A stretch of DNA of 9,079 bases. Origin: an uncultured Clostridium sp. Its GTDB lineage: Bacteria > Bacillota > Clostridia > TANB77 > CAG-508. Positions within the stretch are counted from its first letter, which is position 1; each line of letters starts with the position of its first letter. The DNA lies in the NCBI GenBank assembly GCA_900556945.1, contig USQP01000021.1, forward strand, positions 1-9,079, read 5' to 3'. A program made the translations under genes and the position numbers. The notes beneath the pieces are model-generated. The model ran no database searches, was not told where the DNA came from, and saw only the letters and a program-made list of their open reading frames with translations. Below are positions 5,950 through 9,079 of the stretch, one piece after another.

Positions 5950-5962
5950 TTTGTATATTATA
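5950..5962 (-). promoter_or_regulatory. Candidate promoter of the 49-aa gene and spoVM
   Basis: On the minus strand this stretch contains both TATAAT (5957-5962) and, overlapping it, TATACAAA (5950-5957), which resembles the sigma-E -10 consensus CATACAnT. No convincing -35 for either sigma factor is at the right distance. B. subtilis spoVM is sigma-E dependent, so sigma-E control is plausible but not shown. Confidence 0.3.
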
Positions 5963-6000
5963 TTAACTTTTTACTTTATTTGTTCCTTTTTATGTATAAT

Positions 6001-6029
6001 TTGACTACTCCCCTTTTTTCTTGTAAAAT
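6001..6029 (+). promoter_or_regulatory. Sigma-A promoter of nth
   Basis: TTGACT (6001-6006), a 17-nt spacer and TAAAAT (6024-6029): five of six matches in each hexamer. Transcription would begin near 6036, leaving a very short leader whose first bases include the Shine-Dalgarno. A second TATAAT at 5995-6000 with a weak TTACTT at 5971-5976 may give a longer transcript. Confidence 0.65.
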
Positions 6030-6048
6030 ATGAATAGAGGTGAATAAA

Positions 6049-6687
6049 ATGAAAAAATCAAATTCTACAGAATTAGTAGAACAATTAAAAAAAGCTTATC
6101 CTGATGCTACCTGTAGTTTAGACTTTTCCACTCCCTTTGAATTAGTTGTAGCCGTTATGCTTTCCGCTCAATGTACAGATGAAAGAGTCAATCGAACAAC
6201 ACCTGCCTTGTTTTCCAGATGTATCTCCATTCAGGACTACGCCAACATAGATATAAAAGAATTAGAAGAAATTATCCATCCTTGTGGTTTTTATAAAAAT
6301 AAAGCTAAAAATATTAAATCCTGTGCCAAACAAGTCTTAGAAAATTTTAATGGTAAAGTCCCTCACACTATGGAGGAATTGACTTCACTTGCTGGGGTCG
6401 GTCGTAAAAGTGCAAATGTTATTTTATTAGAAGTTTTTGGTATAGCAGAAGGAATTGCTGTTGATACACATGCTAAAAGGATTTCTAATTTAGTTGGTCT
6501 ATCCAAACAAAAAGAGCCTGAAAAAATAGAACAAGATTTAATTAAATTTTTTCCAAAAGAATATTTAAAAGATATTAATCATTTATTTGTATGGCATGGA
6601 AGAAATACTTGTGTAGCAAGAAATCCAAAATGTAATATTTGTCCAATCAAGCATTTATGCAAGCATTATCAATCTACCTATGAATAA
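6049..6687 (+). CDS. nth: Endonuclease III, DNA glycosylase/AP lyase
   Basis: Base-excision repair enzyme that removes oxidised pyrimidines and cleaves the abasic site. The 212-aa length is typical. The helix-hairpin-helix LAGVGRKSANVIL contains the catalytic lysine (Lys120), and Asp139 in AVDTHAKR is the second catalytic residue. The C-terminal C-x6-C-x2-C-x5-C motif (Cys188, 195, 198, 204) binds the 4Fe-4S cluster. I choose the ATG at 6049 rather than the GTG at 6040. GAGGTG (6037-6042) is the Shine-Dalgarno for the ATG, and the GTG overlaps it. The gene is divergent from the spoVM operon and is followed 42 nt later by a small Cys-rich gene in the same direction with no visible terminator. 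Confidence 0.97.
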   Translation: MKKSNSTELVEQLKKAYPDATCSLDFSTPFELVVAVMLSAQCTDERVNRTTPALFSRCISIQDYANIDIKELEEIIHPCGFYKNKAKNIKSCAKQVLENFNGKVPHTMEELTSLAGVGRKSANVILLEVFGIAEGIAVDTHAKRISNLVGLSKQKEPEKIEQDLIKFFPKEYLKDINHLFVWHGRNTCVARNPKCNICPIKHLCKHYQSTYE

Positions 6688-6729
6688 TCTATGTTTTTTT
6701 GTCCATATTAAAGTTAAAGAGGTGATTTT

Positions 6730-6867
6730 TTGACGAATATTAATTGTTCCTTAGATTGTATTTATCAAAAAGACGGAAAATGTTCTTATTCTTCTGTTAT
6801 TCCATCTTCTATTTCTTGTACTGAGTGTGCTTATTTTATTAAGAAAGAAGATAAAATAGACAAATAA
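6730..6867 (+). CDS. Small Cys-rich protein with TTG start (DUF1540-like?)
   Basis: A 45-aa open frame starting at TTG, preceded by AGAGGTGA (6718-6725) with acceptable spacing; no ATG or GTG is suitably placed. It contains five cysteines, Cys6, 10, 18, 30 and 33, in the pattern C-x3-C-x-Y-x5-C ... C-x2-C-x-Y-F. The first part (INCSLDCIYQKDGKCSY) resembles small clostridial metal-binding-like proteins such as DUF1540, but I cannot confirm family membership. No signal peptide or membrane segment. It follows nth by 42 nt and is probably read from the nth promoter. A link to Fe-S or metal supply for Nth would be speculation. Confidence 0.7.
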   Translation: MTNINCSLDCIYQKDGKCSYSSVIPSSISCTECAYFIKKEDKIDK

Positions 6868-6885
6868 ATATTTCTACTCTCCTAA

Positions 6886-6914
6886 TTGACAAATTTTTAA
6901 TAAAGAGATATATT
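6886..6914 (+). promoter_or_regulatory. Near-consensus sigma-A promoter of the beta-solenoid membrane protein
   Basis: A perfect TTGACA (6886-6891), a 17-nt spacer and TATATT (6909-6914, five of six). The start would be near 6921, with a leader of about 35 nt. It is the strongest promoter in the window. An A/T-only inverted repeat (TAATAAA ... TTTATTA, 6899-6922) overlaps the -10 and may be chance. Confidence 0.75.
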
Positions 6915-6955
6915 TTTATTAGATATTTTATAAAATTTTTTTAGGAGGGATTAGA

Positions 6956-8146
6956 ATGTTAAAAAACAAATTAAAAACAATTGCTTTATTAACTATACTT
7001 ATTTTTTCTCTTATGATTCCTATCGTAAGAGCAGAAAATGAAACACCATCTGAATCTGTTATGGAAGCTACAGAAGAAAGTGAAGATACTTCTAATCGTG
7101 ATGAATCTTCTTCACAAACTTTATATGATAACAGTTTAAAAAAAGGAGATGTTTACTTAACTGGTGACGATGTTACAATCGACTATATTGTTGATGGAAA
7201 TCTTTTCGTTTTTGCTAATAGTGTTACGATTCATTCACAAATTGGCGGAGACGCTTTTATCTTTGCTGGAACTGTTAACGTTGGAGAACAAGGTTATATT
7301 TTCAGTAACTTATTTGCTTTTGCCAAAAATGTAAATGTTTCAGGTGTCGTATATGACCTATATACAGCTGCAGAAGAAGTTACAATTAATGGCTATATTT
7401 ATAGAGATATTAGGGTAGGAGCAAATACTTTAAATATAAATGGTACAATTGGAAGGAACGCTTTTGTAGGTGCAGAAAATATTAACTTTGCTCAATCTTC
7501 TGACCCTGAAGCACCACTTACATCAAAAGCTATGATAAATGGTGATTTTAATTATACTTCATCAAAGGAAATTTCTATACCAGAAGGTTCTGTTAGTGGT
7601 ACTTCAAACTTCACAGCAGCGAAGGAAGTAGAAACAAATTCTAAATCAATTCAAGATTATATTATGCTATTAGGAAAGTTCCTTGCAACTGTTGTCATTA
7701 TTTGGTTAGTATGCTTATGGATTGCACCTAAATTTTTAGATACAACTTACAAATTAGCATCTAAAAAATTATTACCAGTTTTCGGCTTTGGCATTTTAAC
7801 TCCAATTGTTATTACGGTTGCCTTTATTATTCTACTTATTATAGGTATTACTTCTAAAATAGCATTATTAAGTTTAGGCGTATTATCTTTATTGCTTGCT
7901 ATCAGCTCTTCTATTTTTGTAATTACAATGAATCAATTAATATGTAATAAACTAAAAATAGAAAAAAACATTGGTTTTTTCGGTATGCTAATTGTTTCAT
8001 CCGTTGTCTTATGGTTATTAACACTTATACCTTTTGTTGGAACTATTATATCCTTAATTGCATCAATAATTGGTTTAGGAATTCTTGTTATGAGTATTAT
8101 TCCTATCAAAGAGAATAAAAACAAGGAAACAGTAAAAGAATCATAA
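6956..8146 (+). CDS. Secreted/membrane protein: beta-solenoid (bactofilin-like) domain plus about five membrane helices
   Basis: A 396-aa protein with a Sec signal peptide (basic MLKNKLK, hydrophobic core, probable cleavage after VRA at about 26). A Ser/Glu-rich acidic linker spans about 27-60. Residues 65-180 form about seven imperfect repeats of 16-19 residues, with units such as GNLFVFANSVTIHSQIGG, DIRVGANTLNINGTIGR and NAFVGAENINF. This alternation of hydrophobic strands and Gly/Asn turns suggests a right-handed beta-solenoid as in bactofilins (polymer-forming proteins). The C-terminus has about five hydrophobic helices (236-256, 273-299, 302-325, 339-358, 362-383). Lys-rich loops fall where the positive-inside rule predicts cytoplasm if the solenoid is outside. 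Function unknown; a cell-envelope scaffold or regulator is plausible. AGGAGGG (6943-6949) fixes the start, and it has its own strong promoter and terminator. Confidence 0.85.
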   Translation: MLKNKLKTIALLTILIFSLMIPIVRAENETPSESVMEATEESEDTSNRDESSSQTLYDNSLKKGDVYLTGDDVTIDYIVDGNLFVFANSVTIHSQIGGDAFIFAGTVNVGEQGYIFSNLFAFAKNVNVSGVVYDLYTAAEEVTINGYIYRDIRVGANTLNINGTIGRNAFVGAENINFAQSSDPEAPLTSKAMINGDFNYTSSKEISIPEGSVSGTSNFTAAKEVETNSKSIQDYIMLLGKFLATVVIIWLVCLWIAPKFLDTTYKLASKKLLPVFGFGILTPIVITVAFIILLIIGITSKIALLSLGVLSLLLAISSSIFVITMNQLICNKLKIEKNIGFFGMLIVSSVVLWLLTLIPFVGTIISLIASIIGLGILVMSIIPIKENKNKETVKES

Positions 8147-8163
8147 TAATTGTTTAATAGGAA

Positions 8164-8200
8164 AAATTGCACAGAAAAATTCTGTGCAATTTCGTTTTTT
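8164..8200. terminator. Bidirectional intrinsic terminator between the solenoid gene and rpe
   Basis: Perfect 13-bp stem (8164-8176 with 8180-8192), 3-nt loop, and CGTTTTTT after it on the plus strand. On the minus strand the same stem ends in TTTTTCC, so it can serve both convergent genes. It lies 17 nt after the plus-strand stop. Confidence 0.9.
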
Positions 8201-8234
8201 ATATTCAAAAAATATTATTTCTTATCTTCTGAAT

Positions 8235-8894
8235 CTATTTTTTTAACTCATCTATAATCGTCTTAAAATTATTAGCCATTAATATAGCTGTTCCTGCTAC
8301 TAATATATTAGCCCCTGCTTTTTTTACTTCTGAAGCTGTTGCTAAATTGATACCGCCATCCGCTTCTAGATCGATTTCTATTTTATTTTTCTCTATATAT
8401 TTCTTTAAAGTAGCTATTTTATCTACCATATCTTTTAATAATGTTTGTCCGCCTTTACCTGGTTCCACTGTCATAATTAGACACATATGAATATAAGGCA
8501 AAAATTCATATATTTCTTCTATTTTCGTATTTGGTTTTATGGAAATTCCTACTTTACAATGATTTTCTTTGATGTAATTTATCATCTCATAAACTTCTTC
8601 TTTACTTTTACAAGCCTCTAAATGAAAAGTAATAATATTCGGTTCTACTGATAAAAAATCATCAATTGCAGATTTTACATCTTTTACCATTAAATGTACA
8701 TCTAATGGTAAATTTGAAATTCTTCTAATATAAGATGCATATGCTAACATTTTGCGATAGGTATCTTTTTCTACAAATTCCCCGTCCATAACATCAATAT
8801 GAAAATAATCTGTTTTAGCTCTCTCTAGCTCAAAAAATGTTTCGGATTCTTCTCCCTCTTTTACTGAAAGAATTGATGTTGCTATTTCTACCAT
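8235..8894 (-). CDS. rpe: Ribulose-phosphate 3-epimerase family protein (divergent)
   Basis: A TIM-barrel metalloenzyme of the non-oxidative pentose phosphate pathway that interconverts ribulose-5-P and xylulose-5-P. In this 219-aa protein the expected elements are TSILS at 6-10, FHIDVMDG with metal ligands His32 and Asp34, DVHLMV with His67, the GGQ phosphate loop at 148-150, and EADGGIN with Asp178. Asp34 and Asp178 would be the acid/base pair. Two otherwise well-kept motifs differ: DGxFVPN reads DGEFVEK, and MSVNPGFGGQ reads MTVEPGKGGQ; VAGSAIF reads VAGTAIL. A related sugar-phosphate epimerase specificity is therefore possible. AGGAGG (8905-8910) lies inside the end of rsgA, and the ATG overlaps the rsgA stop by 7 nt, implying translational coupling. 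The rsgA-rpe pairing also occurs in B. subtilis. Confidence 0.9.
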   Translation of the reverse strand: MVEIATSILSVKEGEESETFFELERAKTDYFHIDVMDGEFVEKDTYRKMLAYASYIRRISNLPLDVHLMVKDVKSAIDDFLSVEPNIITFHLEACKSKEEVYEMINYIKENHCKVGISIKPNTKIEEIYEFLPYIHMCLIMTVEPGKGGQTLLKDMVDKIATLKKYIEKNKIEIDLEADGGINLATASEVKKAGANILVAGTAILMANNFKTIIDELKK

Positions 8895-9032
8895 TTCTTT
8901 CTTTCCTCCTTTTGTTTTAATTCTTGATAAATCTTACAAAATCTATCATATCTTTCTTTGGTTATTTTGCCTTCTTTTATAGCCTTTTTTATTCCACAGT
9001 TCTCTTCTTTTATATGGGTACATCCTATAAAT
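8888..9032 (-). CDS. rsgA: Ribosome small-subunit GTPase RsgA, C-terminal end (5' truncated by insert end)
   Basis: The last 47 codons of an open frame running off the insert, ending in TAG at 8888-8890. The peptide GCTHIKEENCGIKKAIKEGK then KERYDRF matches the C-terminal zinc domain of RsgA/YloQ. It has the C-x-H-x5-C part of the Cys/His ligand set, then the conserved A(V/I)K.A...G.I...RY..(Y/F) segment. RsgA is a circularly permuted GTPase that acts late in 30S assembly; its GTPase and OB domains lie outside the window. The tail is Lys/Glu-rich (KQKEERKKW). Its final codons contain the rpe Shine-Dalgarno and overlap the rpe start by 7 nt, so the two are translated from one message. Confidence 0.85.
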
Positions 9033-9079
9033 CTGTCTCTTATACACATCTCCGAGCCCACGAGACGCGTAGTAATCTC
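9033..9079 (+). other. Nextera read-2 adapter (non-genomic)
   Basis: Bases 9033-9051 are the mosaic end in reverse (CTGTCTCTTATACACATCT), and 9052-9066 (CCGAGCCCACGAGAC) the Nextera read-2 tail. Bases 9067-9074 (GCGTAGTA) occupy the i7 index position, and 9075-9079 begin the P7 sequence. Genome ends at 9032. Confidence 0.98.

Noticed and set aside
6040..6048. GTG start extending endonuclease III by three residues
   Set aside because: The GTG overlaps the Shine-Dalgarno GAGGTG that serves the ATG at 6049.
7933..8208. Minus-strand open frame of 91 codons inside the solenoid protein gene
   Set aside because: It is antisense to the membrane-helix region, crosses the bidirectional terminator and has no ribosome binding site or recognisable product.

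Overview
The window is an AT-rich chromosomal fragment (roughly 30% GC by eye) from an endospore-forming, low-GC Gram-positive bacterium. Evidence for this is a spoVM homologue, strong AGGAGG-type ribosome binding sites, clear sigma-A promoters, and the pairs tig/clpP/clpX, rsgA-rpe and spoVM/rpmB seen in Clostridia and Bacilli. An uncultured Clostridia member is my best guess; the sequence does not fix the genus. Both ends are not genome: bases 1-48 and 9033-9079 are Illumina Nextera adapters with index bases. The true insert is 49-9032, and both outermost genes (an AI-2E family transporter and rsgA) are cut by it.

Left half, minus strand. From a sigma-A promoter near 5250, tig (trigger factor) is transcribed and ends at a hairpin terminator. 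A second promoter with the same hexamers and spacing then drives clpP-clpX, which ends at a terminator near 1650. Together these encode a ribosome-bound chaperone and the ClpXP protease. Beyond lie a DUF2974/Mbeg1-like alpha/beta-hydrolase gene and the start of an AI-2E family membrane protein.

Middle. rpmB (L28, zinc-binding form) is divergent from tig and ends in its own terminator. Facing it on the minus strand are two very short genes: spoVM (24 aa) and, just upstream in the same likely operon, a 49-aa two-helix membrane protein.

Right half. A plus-strand block holds nth (endonuclease III) and a 45-aa Cys-rich protein with a TTG start. It continues with a secreted or membrane protein made of a signal peptide, a beta-solenoid (bactofilin-like) repeat domain and about five C-terminal membrane helices, with its own near-consensus promoter. 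It converges on rpe, whose start overlaps the end of rsgA by 7 nt. Gene order rsgA-rpe ... spoVM | rpmB resembles that of Bacillus subtilis, with the plus-strand block sitting in the middle.

The most unusual non-coding signal is a family of three intergenic palindromic elements (3036-3143, 3770-3799, 5581-5674). They share a GGGGAC-type core, but the flanking tags differ between copies and remain self-complementary. Two lie directly against the Shine-Dalgarno sequences of clpX and clpP. The third is a perfect 45-bp inverted repeat between rpmB and spoVM. No CRISPR array, complete insertion sequence, tRNA or rRNA was seen.
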